64,000 nucleotides of DNA, taken from assembly GCA_041395105.1 (NCBI GenBank), contig JAWLBB010000004.1:62001-126000 (forward strand), written 5' to 3'. Position 1 is the first letter of the stretch. Every line of letters begins with the position of its first letter. The position numbers and the translations under genes are program-made. Of the stretch, positions 43,790 to 51,296 are shown piece by piece. A model generated the notes under the pieces. It was not told the DNA's origin and made no database searches. It saw nothing but the letters and a program-made list of their open reading frames with translations. This DNA is from Opitutaceae bacterium. Its GTDB lineage: Bacteria > Verrucomicrobiota > Verrucomicrobiia > Opitutales > Opitutaceae.

Positions 43790-43807
43790 CTCCACTCATA
43801 CGTCCAA
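43773..43807. promoter_or_regulatory. Inverted repeat spanning the sigma gene start
   Basis: TTGGACGT (43773-43780) and ACGTCCAA (43800-43807), perfect 8-bp arms with a 19-bp spacer that contains the possible start codons of the sigma factor gene. It could be an operator or an RNA hairpin limiting initiation. Confidence 0.4.
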
Positions 43808-43868
43808 ACCGGGTGGTCGGATGTCGGAAAAGTCCGGGAGGATTCGATCCGGCCGGATTTATCTGCTT

Positions 43869-45446
43869 TCAGGCGGTGGCGATCGGACCGGACTCGAAGT
43901 GGACGAGGCGGATCAATTCCGAGGTGGCCGGAATATCCTTGATGATTTGAGAGGGGTCGGGGCCGACGCCGATATAGCGGAGATTGGGCAGACGGAGCGG
44001 CCATTTGCCCTGGTCGTAGGCTGCTTCGAGGATTGATCGCATCATGGCGGCGACATAGGTCCGGGCCTCCTGCGGGAGGTCGCCGAATCGACGGATGCCG
44101 GAAATGTCACCCTCCCAAGTGGGGAAATCCCGGTAGAGCGGCCGGAGGGTTTTGCGAATCTCCTCGCGGCGGGGCGAATGACTGAAGCGCCGACCGGTGC
44201 GGTCTTCGTAGGCGGTGCAGATGCGGAGGTTGCCTTTCCAGTCGGGGAGGGCGCCGAGAGCGTCGATCTTGTTGATCATCAGATCTTGAAAGCCGCCGTA
44301 GCGCAGAGTGTCGCCCTTCTCGACGGCATCGAACCAGCCGACCATGCGCTGCCTTCCGGTCGAGGTGCCGAATTCCAGCTTTTTCAGAAACTGACAGAGC
44401 GGGTGCTCGTCATCCATCTGTGTGATGAAGGTATGGGTGCCCACCTTGGTGTCGTAGGCCTTGGCCACGCCAAAGGTGTGGATGGGCTGGCAGGGGATGC
44501 CGGCCGAATTGAAGAACTCGGGAGTATAGGTGTGGGAGGCGGTCACGTTGGGTGGATAGCCGTGCCGCTTGTCCAGCCAGAAGGCCTGTCCGAATTCTCC
44601 GATGACGGTCCGGTGTTCGGTCAATGCATCAAGAACCCGCTCGCGCACATCCGTGACACAGGACCTCAGGCGGGCTCCAGCCTGCCAGTAGACGTCGATT
44701 ATCCGGTCCTTGTTCAACGTGAACGGGGTTTCGCCGCGAAAAGCAGTGAAATCGAACTCTGACTGGGGGAAAATCCCGGACTCAACCGAATCCCGGTTGG
44801 CTCGGGTCTCTGCCTCAGTCAGGCGGTCGAAGAAACCGGACCAGGTCTCGGCGCTCACCTGGCAGACATGTTCAATCGTGCGCAGGGTCCGGTCGATCCT
44901 CTGGCCGACCCGTCGGGCAAAATCGTCGCGGGTGCCGAGAAAAGCGCTGTAGGTGATCTGCCATTGGCCGGCTTCGTCCTGGTAGGCCGGAGTGATGCCG
45001 CGTCCGGTCGAACCGCGCGCCTCCTCCCCAAGGATGTTCTCCCGGTAGTCCTCCCAGGCCAGATCCAGGAGGCGGTGGGAAACGTCGGCCACCATGGTCC
45101 GCTCATCAATGATCAGGCGATCGATGACCTTGAATCCGCGCTTTTCGAGGGGTGAGGCTTCCCACCAGAATTTCCGGGGATCCGCCACCACGCCCGCGCC
45201 GATGGCCAGATAGGGGATGGACGGTTCGATGACCCCGGCGGGAAGCAGGTTCAGTTTGACTCCACCGGCAGTGTGTCCCGAATTCGCGCCGCCGTTGACC
45301 TTGAGCACCATGTGAACCGGAGCGTCGAGCTTGGTGGAAGCACGGAGTTCTTCGACCACTTCGGCGATCAGGCGGCCTTTGCCTTCGTCGCCGGTGCTGA
45401 TTCCGACGTCGGCGATCAGGTGGCTGGAAAAAGGTATCAGGGACAT
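43869..45446 (-). CDS. purA: Divergent long-form adenylosuccinate synthase
   Basis: About 525 residues from MSLIPFSSHLIADVG, roughly 95 longer than ordinary PurA. Couples GTP hydrolysis to IMP plus aspartate condensation. The P-loop reads ISTGDEGKGRLIAE (STGDEGKG in place of QWGDEGKG), keeping the catalytic Asp; the catalytic His is in GGANSGHTAGG. Other PurA blocks are recognisable in altered form: STGRGITPAYQD, EFGTSTGRQRMVGWFD, LMINKIDALG and GVGPDPSQII. The extra length is spread through the middle and C-terminus. guaB, the other IMP-consuming branch, is nearby. Function is likely conserved, but sequence is distant. Confidence 0.85.
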   Translation of the reverse strand: MSLIPFSSHLIADVGISTGDEGKGRLIAEVVEELRASTKLDAPVHMVLKVNGGANSGHTAGGVKLNLLPAGVIEPSIPYLAIGAGVVADPRKFWWEASPLEKRGFKVIDRLIIDERTMVADVSHRLLDLAWEDYRENILGEEARGSTGRGITPAYQDEAGQWQITYSAFLGTRDDFARRVGQRIDRTLRTIEHVCQVSAETWSGFFDRLTEAETRANRDSVESGIFPQSEFDFTAFRGETPFTLNKDRIIDVYWQAGARLRSCVTDVRERVLDALTEHRTVIGEFGQAFWLDKRHGYPPNVTASHTYTPEFFNSAGIPCQPIHTFGVAKAYDTKVGTHTFITQMDDEHPLCQFLKKLEFGTSTGRQRMVGWFDAVEKGDTLRYGGFQDLMINKIDALGALPDWKGNLRICTAYEDRTGRRFSHSPRREEIRKTLRPLYRDFPTWEGDISGIRRFGDLPQEARTYVAAMMRSILEAAYDQGKWPLRLPNLRYIGVGPDPSQIIKDIPATSELIRLVHFESGPIATA

Positions 45447-45643
45447 TGGGCGATAGGGGGAGTTGACGGTTGGTGAAGGGAACCTTGCGACGCGGCCAAA
45501 GGGCATACGCTAAGCCCGCGTTTGCGGGGGGCACCAGCAAATTCTGGGACTATGACAGCCTTCGGGTCGCCTTTCCGGATCACCGGACTGTCTTTGGTGC
45601 AATCGGGCCTTGATTCCGGGCATGCCCGAACGCTTGATGGTTC

Positions 45644-46825
45644 ATGCCTCGCTCCGTCGCCATCCGGGAACCCTACCGTCTCTTTTTTCCCGCAGGTCTC
45701 TTTGCCGGACTCTTGGGCGTGGCACTCTGGCCGGCCTGGGTCTGGGGCGGGATGGCGCTCTACCCGGGGCCTCTGCATGCGCGGTTGATGTCGATGGGCC
45801 TCTTGGGAGCTTTTGTCGTGGGTTTTTCCGCCACCGCGCTGCCGCGGATGATGGGGACGGGCCCGCTGGGGGGTGGAGTGGTCGTCGGGTTGGGGCTCCT
45901 CTGGTCGGGCGCGGTTGGTGCCCAAATCGTGGGTGTCGCCTGGCTGGGGGATCTTCTCTTCGGCCTGACGCTTCTGCTTCTGATCCTGAGCCTGCTCGCG
46001 AGGTTCATACGGAGATTGGATCTTCCGCCTCCGGCCTTTGTCCTGACCGCGTTCGGCCTGGTGCTGGGCCTCACCGGGGCCGTGGCCCTTGCCTGGGCGG
46101 AATATCCCGTTGGAACGCTTCCGTCTGCAGACTGGATTTATCGATGGGGCCGGGTGGCATTGCACGAAGGCTTTCTTCTCGGTGTGGCCGGTGGTGTGGG
46201 TGCGTTCTTCTTTCCGCGTCTCTGGGGAGGGAGGACCCGTCAGGACTTTCCCGAAATGAAGCGGCCGGACGCCCGATGGGCGAGCCAGGGCTGGGTGGCC
46301 TTCTGGGCAGGGATGGGTTTGACGGCCGGCTGCGGCCTCGATGCGGCCGGATTTGTCCGGGCGGGAACACTCCTGCGGCTTACCTCCTTCGGCTTCTTTG
46401 TCATTTCTGAAGTGGCGGCGACCCTCGGTCTGCGCAGCGAAAGCACGCTCGGCGGTCTCGCCCGGATCGGATTGTTCCTCATTCCGGTGGGCCTTCTGCT
46501 GGAGATTGTGGTCCTTCCCGGACAATTGACCGGCATCCGTCACCTCATCATGATCGGGGGATTCAACCTGATCCTCTTCGCGGTGGCCACTCGCGTCATA
46601 TTCGGGCATGCCGGGGAGAGGGACAGGACGACCGGGCGGATGATTTCCATGCGCTGGGTCGGGGGCCTGCTCATGGTGGCGGCCCTGACCCGGGTGAGCG
46701 CGGATTTCCTGCCGTCGGTCTATCAGTCCCATCTCGGCTACGCGGCCGTCTTCTGGCTCTCCGCCGCCCTCATATGGAGCGGGTTGATTTTCCAACGCAT
46801 TTCCCGGGCTGATCCCGAAGACTGA
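45644..46825 (+). CDS. NnrS family membrane protein
   Basis: 393 residues, about 12 hydrophobic segments. The N-terminus EPYRLFFPAGLFAGLLGVALWPA and following PLHARLMSMGLLGAFVVGFSATALPRMMG match the start of NnrS, a haem/copper membrane protein linked to nitric-oxide stress; LTRVSADFLP near the end fits too. The usual WHAHEM is replaced by PLHARLMSMG, so one candidate metal His remains. No denitrification gene is nearby, so a defensive rather than respiratory role is likely. Divergent from purA. Confidence 0.75.
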   Translation: MPRSVAIREPYRLFFPAGLFAGLLGVALWPAWVWGGMALYPGPLHARLMSMGLLGAFVVGFSATALPRMMGTGPLGGGVVVGLGLLWSGAVGAQIVGVAWLGDLLFGLTLLLLILSLLARFIRRLDLPPPAFVLTAFGLVLGLTGAVALAWAEYPVGTLPSADWIYRWGRVALHEGFLLGVAGGVGAFFFPRLWGGRTRQDFPEMKRPDARWASQGWVAFWAGMGLTAGCGLDAAGFVRAGTLLRLTSFGFFVISEVAATLGLRSESTLGGLARIGLFLIPVGLLLEIVVLPGQLTGIRHLIMIGGFNLILFAVATRVIFGHAGERDRTTGRMISMRWVGGLLMVAALTRVSADFLPSVYQSHLGYAAVFWLSAALIWSGLIFQRISRADPED

Positions 46826-46888
46826 TCGGGCCGGGCCGGTATCTTTTGCGGGTGACCCGGCTTTCCCGCTTGCCAGTGCTTTCGGCCG

Positions 46889-48496
46889 ATGTTAGGACCG
46901 ACCGGCAATATGACCGATCCGGCTGTTGCTCCCGGCTTCGACACCGACTTGGGTGACGGGGCTTTTTATCTCAGTGTCGACGCGTTTTTTCAGGCCCAGC
47001 GAGGTATGGCCCTGACCTACGACGACGTGTCACTGGCCACGGAATACTCGGAGATCCTCCCCCGGCAGGCGGATCTCTCGACCCGGCTCTCGGAATCCCT
47101 GAGTCTCCAGGTGCCGATCATCTCCTCCGACATGGATACCGTGACCGAGTCGCGGATGGCGATGGCGATGGCGCTGAACGGAGGCATCGGCCTGATCCAC
47201 TACAATATGGCGCCGAAGGACCAGATCCATGAGGTGGCACGGGTCAAACGGCATATCCACGGCCTGATTCAGGATCCCATCACGGTGACGCCGGACATGC
47301 AGGTCGGCGATGTGCTCAAGTTGATCGAGAAGAAGAAGTTTGATTTCCGGTCCTTCCCGGTGGTCGATGAGGCGGGGGGGCTGGTCGGTCTGCTACCCGG
47401 CAGCGTGGTCAAGGAGATCTACCGAGCGGCGCCGGTGGCCAAGGCGATGACTCCGCGCAGCCACCTGATCACGGTCAACCAGAAAGAGATGACTCATGAT
47501 CTGGTCGCCCAGGCGACGGCTTTCTTCACCGGCAATGTCGGCATCACCAAGATGCTGATCGTGAATGACGCCAACCGACTGAAGGGTCTGATCACGGTGT
47601 CGGACATTGAAAAACTCCTGAACGAGGCCAAGGCCCAGCGCAAGCCGAGCCGTGATGCGTCCTTCCGTCTGGTCGTCGGCGCGGCCCTCTCGGTGGTCCG
47701 GCAGTCCGACGGATCCCTGGATCGGTCCCGTCTCCTCGACCATGTCGGGGAGTTGGTGGCCGAATCGGTCGACGCAGTCGCCGTATCCACCGCCCACGGA
47801 CATACGGTCGGGGTGGGGGAGGCGGTCCGGGCCATCCGGGACGCCTTTCCGTCCCTGACCATCATCGCCGGCAATGTGACCAGCGGCCAGGGGGTCGAAT
47901 TCCTGGCGGAGAGCGGCGCCGATGCCATCAAGATCGGACAGGGTCCGGGATCGATCTGCACCACCCGGGTGGTGGCGGGAGTCGGTGTGCCGCAATTGAC
48001 CGCCCTCTACGTCTCTTCCAAGGCGGCCGCCCGCAAGGGGGTGCGACTGATTGCCGACGGCGGCATCACCAAATCGGGGGACATCGTGAAGGCGCTGACC
48101 ATGGCCGACGCCGTCATCTGCGGCGGTCTGCTCGCCGGATGCCGGGAGGCGCCGGGAGAAATCATCGAAATCAGCGGCAAGCTCTACAAGCAGTACCGCG
48201 GAATGGGCAGCCTGAGCGCGATGAAACGGGGGTCGGCCAGCCGGTATGGTCACCAAAAAGTGGATACGACGAGAAAGATTGCGGCCGAGGGGATCGAGGC
48301 CCTCAAGGAGGTTTCGGGGTCGGTGGACAACGTTCTGTCCGAACTGATCGGCGGGATCCAGTCGGGCATGGGCTATCTCGGGGCCCCTGATCTCGGGAAA
48401 CTGAAGACCCGGGCCCGGCTTGTCCGGGTTTCGCCGGCCGGACAGAAGGAGGCCAGCCCGCACGACGTGATCGAGGTTTCCACCCACAAGGATTGA
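46889..48496 (+). CDS. guaB: Inosine 5'-monophosphate dehydrogenase
   Basis: 535 residues. Oxidises IMP to XMP with NAD, first committed step to GMP. TIM barrel start GMALTYDDVSLATEYSEILPRQADLSTRL, two CBS domains inserted at about 125-245, catalytic loop IKIGQGPGSICTTR (Cys357), and flap RGMGSLSAMKRGSASRY. The NAD-contact block reads AVAVSTAHGHTVG, with Ser where most IMPDHs have Asp (DTAHGH). An extra 30-residue N-terminal segment precedes the barrel. Followed by the menC frame, with a 1-4 bp overlap if its TTG start is used. Confidence 0.93.
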   Translation: MLGPTGNMTDPAVAPGFDTDLGDGAFYLSVDAFFQAQRGMALTYDDVSLATEYSEILPRQADLSTRLSESLSLQVPIISSDMDTVTESRMAMAMALNGGIGLIHYNMAPKDQIHEVARVKRHIHGLIQDPITVTPDMQVGDVLKLIEKKKFDFRSFPVVDEAGGLVGLLPGSVVKEIYRAAPVAKAMTPRSHLITVNQKEMTHDLVAQATAFFTGNVGITKMLIVNDANRLKGLITVSDIEKLLNEAKAQRKPSRDASFRLVVGAALSVVRQSDGSLDRSRLLDHVGELVAESVDAVAVSTAHGHTVGVGEAVRAIRDAFPSLTIIAGNVTSGQGVEFLAESGADAIKIGQGPGSICTTRVVAGVGVPQLTALYVSSKAAARKGVRLIADGGITKSGDIVKALTMADAVICGGLLAGCREAPGEIIEISGKLYKQYRGMGSLSAMKRGSASRYGHQKVDTTRKIAAEGIEALKEVSGSVDNVLSELIGGIQSGMGYLGAPDLGKLKTRARLVRVSPAGQKEASPHDVIEVSTHKD

Positions 48497-48525
48497 CCGC
48501 CGGACCGACCTTGTTTCGATCCGCG

Positions 48526-49509
48526 ATGTACACCCTGACCTGGAAGCGTTACCGACGCCCGTTTCGCCAGCCACTCGTCACCGGACACGGGACCTGGGAT
48601 GCCCGCGAAGGCATCCTGGTCCGTCTGGAAGACTGTGACGGCCGGATCGGCTACGGGGAGGTTGCGCCGATTCCCTGGTTTGGAACGGAGACGATCGAGT
48701 CGGCCGCCATTCAGCTCAGCCTGCTCGGATCCACGGTCAACCCGGAAGTAATGGGTCTGATACCGGGCTCGTATCCCTGTTGCCGGGCGGCGGTCGGAGC
48801 TGCCCTGACCGACCTGGTGGGTCCCGGATACCCCCGCGGGAAAAGGCTGCCGGTGGCTGCCTTGCTGCCGGCGGGGCAAACCGCGTTTTCCGTCCTTGAG
48901 GAACGGCTCAACCTGGGGTTCCTGACGGCCAAGCTGAAGATCGGCATGGGCGACCCGGATCAGGAAAAGGATCGGGTCGAACGGCTCTGCCGGCTGCTGC
49001 CCGAGGGTGGCGGACTTCGACTTGATGCGAATGGCATCCTCGATGCGGCCCGGGCGGCGGTCTGGTTGGAATTCGTGGCGGACCTGCCGGTCGAGTTCAT
49101 CGAGCAGCCTGTGCCGCCGGAAGACGTCGAGGCACTGCTTGGTCTCGCCGCGGATTTTCCGACTCCGATTGCTCTGGATGAGTCGGTCGTCCGGGTTGAT
49201 GACCTTAAGCGTTGGCGCGACCGGGGATGGCCGGGGCTTTATGTGATCAAGCCGGCGCTGGCCGGAGACCCGGATGAGTTGCAGATGGAGATCGGTCAGG
49301 ATGAGGTGTTTGTCTTCTCGACCGCGATGGAGACGGCCATCGGCCATCGTGGATCACTGCGGGCGGCTTTTCAAAGCGCCTCGAAACGGGCCCTCGGCTT
49401 TGGGGTCGGTGCCTTCTTTGCGGATCAGGTCGATGAACCCTTTCTCAGTTCCGACCGGGTGGGCGGAATCGATCTCGAGTTCCAATGGAAACGCCTGACC
49501 GGTTCGTAA
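48526..49509 (+). CDS. menC: o-Succinylbenzoate synthase MenC-like (enolase superfamily)
   Basis: About 327 residues from MYTLTWKRYRRPFRQPL. Dehydrates SHCHC to o-succinylbenzoate in menaquinone synthesis. Enolase-superfamily residues are in place: the KxK base in FLTAKLKIG, metal ligands in RLDANG, FIEQP and ALDES, and the second base lysine in YVIKPALAGD. A TTG at 48493 overlapping the guaB stop could give 11 more residues. menE follows on the same strand, supporting MenC over dipeptide epimerase or other superfamily activities. Confidence 0.86.
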   Translation: MYTLTWKRYRRPFRQPLVTGHGTWDAREGILVRLEDCDGRIGYGEVAPIPWFGTETIESAAIQLSLLGSTVNPEVMGLIPGSYPCCRAAVGAALTDLVGPGYPRGKRLPVAALLPAGQTAFSVLEERLNLGFLTAKLKIGMGDPDQEKDRVERLCRLLPEGGGLRLDANGILDAARAAVWLEFVADLPVEFIEQPVPPEDVEALLGLAADFPTPIALDESVVRVDDLKRWRDRGWPGLYVIKPALAGDPDELQMEIGQDEVFVFSTAMETAIGHRGSLRAAFQSASKRALGFGVGAFFADQVDEPFLSSDRVGGIDLEFQWKRLTGS

Positions 49510-49603
49510 AGCCCTGGCGTTATGCGCCAAAGACGAGGGAAAGGACACTCCTGTGGCCCCGTTTGGGGCGGCCCCCCGGTCTCAACGCAGGGGTCGGGGC
49601 CGG

Positions 49604-49627
49604 GACGCGGCAAGGGGCTGCCGCGTC
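49604..49627 (+). promoter_or_regulatory. GC-rich hairpin in the menC-menE gap
   Basis: GACGCGGCA-AGGGGC-TGCCGCGTC, perfect 9-bp arms, 21 bp before the preferred menE start. No T-run follows. It could be an mRNA stability or attenuation element. Its presence argues against extending menE upstream to the frame opening at 49553. Confidence 0.4.
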
Positions 49628-49648
49628 GGCAATTCGGGACTTCCTCCA

Positions 49649-51019
49649 GTGACGACTGATCCCGGCCATCTTTTCGATCGACCCCGGATCATGCTGGCCG
49701 AGGCGGATCCGCGGGCGTTCCTCGGATCGTTCTTCCAATGGTCTCTTCAGGAGGTGAATCTCGTTCTGGTCGATCCCGCTTTGCCCTCGAACCCGAGGAT
49801 GGAATTGGTCGCGCGATTGATGCCCTCGGCGGTGATTGACGGACACCGGCGCCAACCCGATGGGTCCTCCCTGCCGTGGCACCCGCCGGAGGATTGGGCA
49901 TCGAGACCGAAACCGGCACGGATTTGGATCGGGACCGGGGGCACGACCGGTTCGCCCCGGTTTGCCCTGCATTCCTGGCAGCGTCTTTCAGCGGCGGCGA
50001 ATGGATTCGGCCAGGTGTTTCCGGGATCCGCGGATTGCGTCTGCCTGTTGCCACTCTGGCACGTGGGTGGACTGATGCAGGTGATCCGGGCGACGGTCTT
50101 GGGAGGTGAGGTTGAGTTGACCGATTGGCGAACGATCAAAGCCGGTGAGTCCCTCCCGGATTCGGACGGCAAACTGGTTTCGATGGTTCCGCAGCAATTG
50201 GATTGGTTGTTGGAGGGAGAGGGGTCAGGCCGAGTATCGCGATCGGCCAGTCAAAATACTCGCCATGGCACTTTTCTGCCCTGGTTGCGTGGCTTCCGGG
50301 CGATCTTTGTCGGTGGCGGTGGTGCCCGCGCTTCACTTCTGAATCGTGCCCGCGAACTGGGGCTTCGGTTGGCGCCGGCTTATGGGATGACCGAGACGGC
50401 TGCGCAGGTGACGGTGCTCCGTCCCGATGAGTTCCTGGAGGGGCGCGGAGGAGTCGGCCGGGCGTTGCCGCACGCGACCGTGACGATCGTGAACGATGCC
50501 GGACAGCCGGCCCCGGCGGGCGAGATCGGTCGCATTCGGATAGCCACCGCGTCGAGGTTTCTGGGGTATGCCGACACGTCTGCGCAAAAGGGGTCAGGCT
50601 TTGTAGTCTGTAGTGAAATGGATCCACTACAGACTACAAAGCCTGACCCCTTTATTTCGAGTGACCTGGGTCGGATGGACGGGGAGGGTTACCTGACGGT
50701 TGTCGGGAGGGTGGACGATGTCATCATCACGGGTGGCGAGAAGGTTTTTCCCGGGGAGGTGGAGGCGGTCCTGATGGATTCGGGCCTGGCGGGGGACGCG
50801 GTCGTGTTCGGGACACCGGATGCGCAATGGGGGCAGGTGGTATCCGCGGTGATTGAGGGCGGCTCCTTCGTTGACGGTGATGCCGCCCGGGCTATCCTTC
50901 GGGAGCGGTTGCCGGTTTTCAAGATCCCAAGACGATGGGTCCGGGTGTCTCGATTGCCGAGGAATGCGATGGGGAAGCTTGATCGAAAGCGGCTGGAGGG
51001 ATTGTTTGGGGTTCAATGA
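49649..51019 (+). CDS. menE: o-Succinylbenzoate-CoA ligase MenE-like with palindrome-derived insertions
   Basis: About 456 residues from GTG 49649 (start uncertain; ATG 49691 possible). Adenylates o-succinylbenzoate and forms its CoA thioester. The ANL-family core is intact: P-loop IWIGTGGTTGSPRFALHSW, substrate helix LPLWHVGGLMQ, APAYGMTETAAQV, hinge SSDLGRMDGEGYLTVVGRVDDVIITGGEKVFPGEVE and the C-terminal lysine in NAMGKLDRKRLEG. Two segments look inserted: GSGRVSRSASQNTRHGT, beginning at a GGGGTCAGGC motif, and KGSGFVVCSEMDPLQTTKPD, encoded entirely by a perfect palindrome just before the hinge. The reading frame survives both. The stop coincides with the edge of a mini-element. Confidence 0.84.
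   Translation: MTTDPGHLFDRPRIMLAEADPRAFLGSFFQWSLQEVNLVLVDPALPSNPRMELVARLMPSAVIDGHRRQPDGSSLPWHPPEDWASRPKPARIWIGTGGTTGSPRFALHSWQRLSAAANGFGQVFPGSADCVCLLPLWHVGGLMQVIRATVLGGEVELTDWRTIKAGESLPDSDGKLVSMVPQQLDWLLEGEGSGRVSRSASQNTRHGTFLPWLRGFRAIFVGGGGARASLLNRARELGLRLAPAYGMTETAAQVTVLRPDEFLEGRGGVGRALPHATVTIVNDAGQPAPAGEIGRIRIATASRFLGYADTSAQKGSGFVVCSEMDPLQTTKPDPFISSDLGRMDGEGYLTVVGRVDDVIITGGEKVFPGEVEAVLMDSGLAGDAVVFGTPDAQWGQVVSAVIEGGSFVDGDAARAILRERLPVFKIPRRWVRVSRLPRNAMGKLDRKRLEGLFGVQ
50221..50262. repeat. REP-like remnant inside menE
   Basis: GGGGTCAGGC (50221-50230) followed by a hairpin with arms CGAGTAT (50231-50237) and ATACTCG (50256-50262). It has the same GGGGTCAGGC head as the larger palindrome at 50587-50653 and is likewise translated in frame. 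Probably an older insertion of the same kind. Confidence 0.5.
50587..50653. repeat. Perfect 29-bp-arm palindrome inserted in frame in menE
   Basis: Left arm 50587-50615 starts AAAGGGGTCAGGCTTTGTAG; right arm 50625-50653 is its exact reverse complement; the loop is AAATGGATC (9 nt). Translation through it adds about 22 residues with no stop, just before the ANL-family hinge. The GGGGTCAGGC head recalls REP elements dispersed by IS200-like TnpA_REP enzymes; none is encoded here. Confidence 0.9.
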
Positions 51020-51296
51020 AGGGCACATTGAAGAATTGGAGACGGTCATCGTTGCGCAGAGAATCAAGAACCGCAAGGCGGTCGTGTCGACGGGTATCCC
51101 GTGGGGCTATCCTCGATCCGACCAACACGGCGGGCGTGGGATTTCTGCACAACCCAAAGGGCGGCAAGGCTTTGGGCGTGGGGCCGCGTTGTCCGGGCCG
51201 AGACATACCCACCGGGTATGCCCACTGGCCCGACCGCCTTGCCCGACGCCCAAATCCTTGCCGCGATGATCATCTCGAATTATTCAAAGTGCCCTT
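51019..51296. mobile_element. Mini-element, family C (MITE-like, structured) between menE and polX
   Basis: Imperfect terminal inverted repeats of about 36 bp: AAGGGCACATTGAAGAATT from 51019, mirrored by AATTATTCAAAGTGCCCTT ending 51296. It is bounded on both sides by ATG, a possible 3-bp target duplication. Internal plan as in families A and B: CAAGGCGG 51074-51081, hairpin GGTCG...CGACC with inner ACGGG/CCCGT, CCAACACGG 51122-51130; then GCGTT 51186-51190, stem CGGGCC 51194-51199 / GGCCCG 51227-51232, CCGCCTTG 51234-51241. An outer pair, CGGCAAGGCTTTGGGCGT with ACGCCCAAATCCTTGCCG, brackets the second module. Non-coding. Confidence 0.8.

Noticed and set aside
45437..46795. 452-codon minus-strand open frame
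   Set aside because: Antisense to the NnrS-like gene; the product is Pro/Arg/Gln-rich and non-family.
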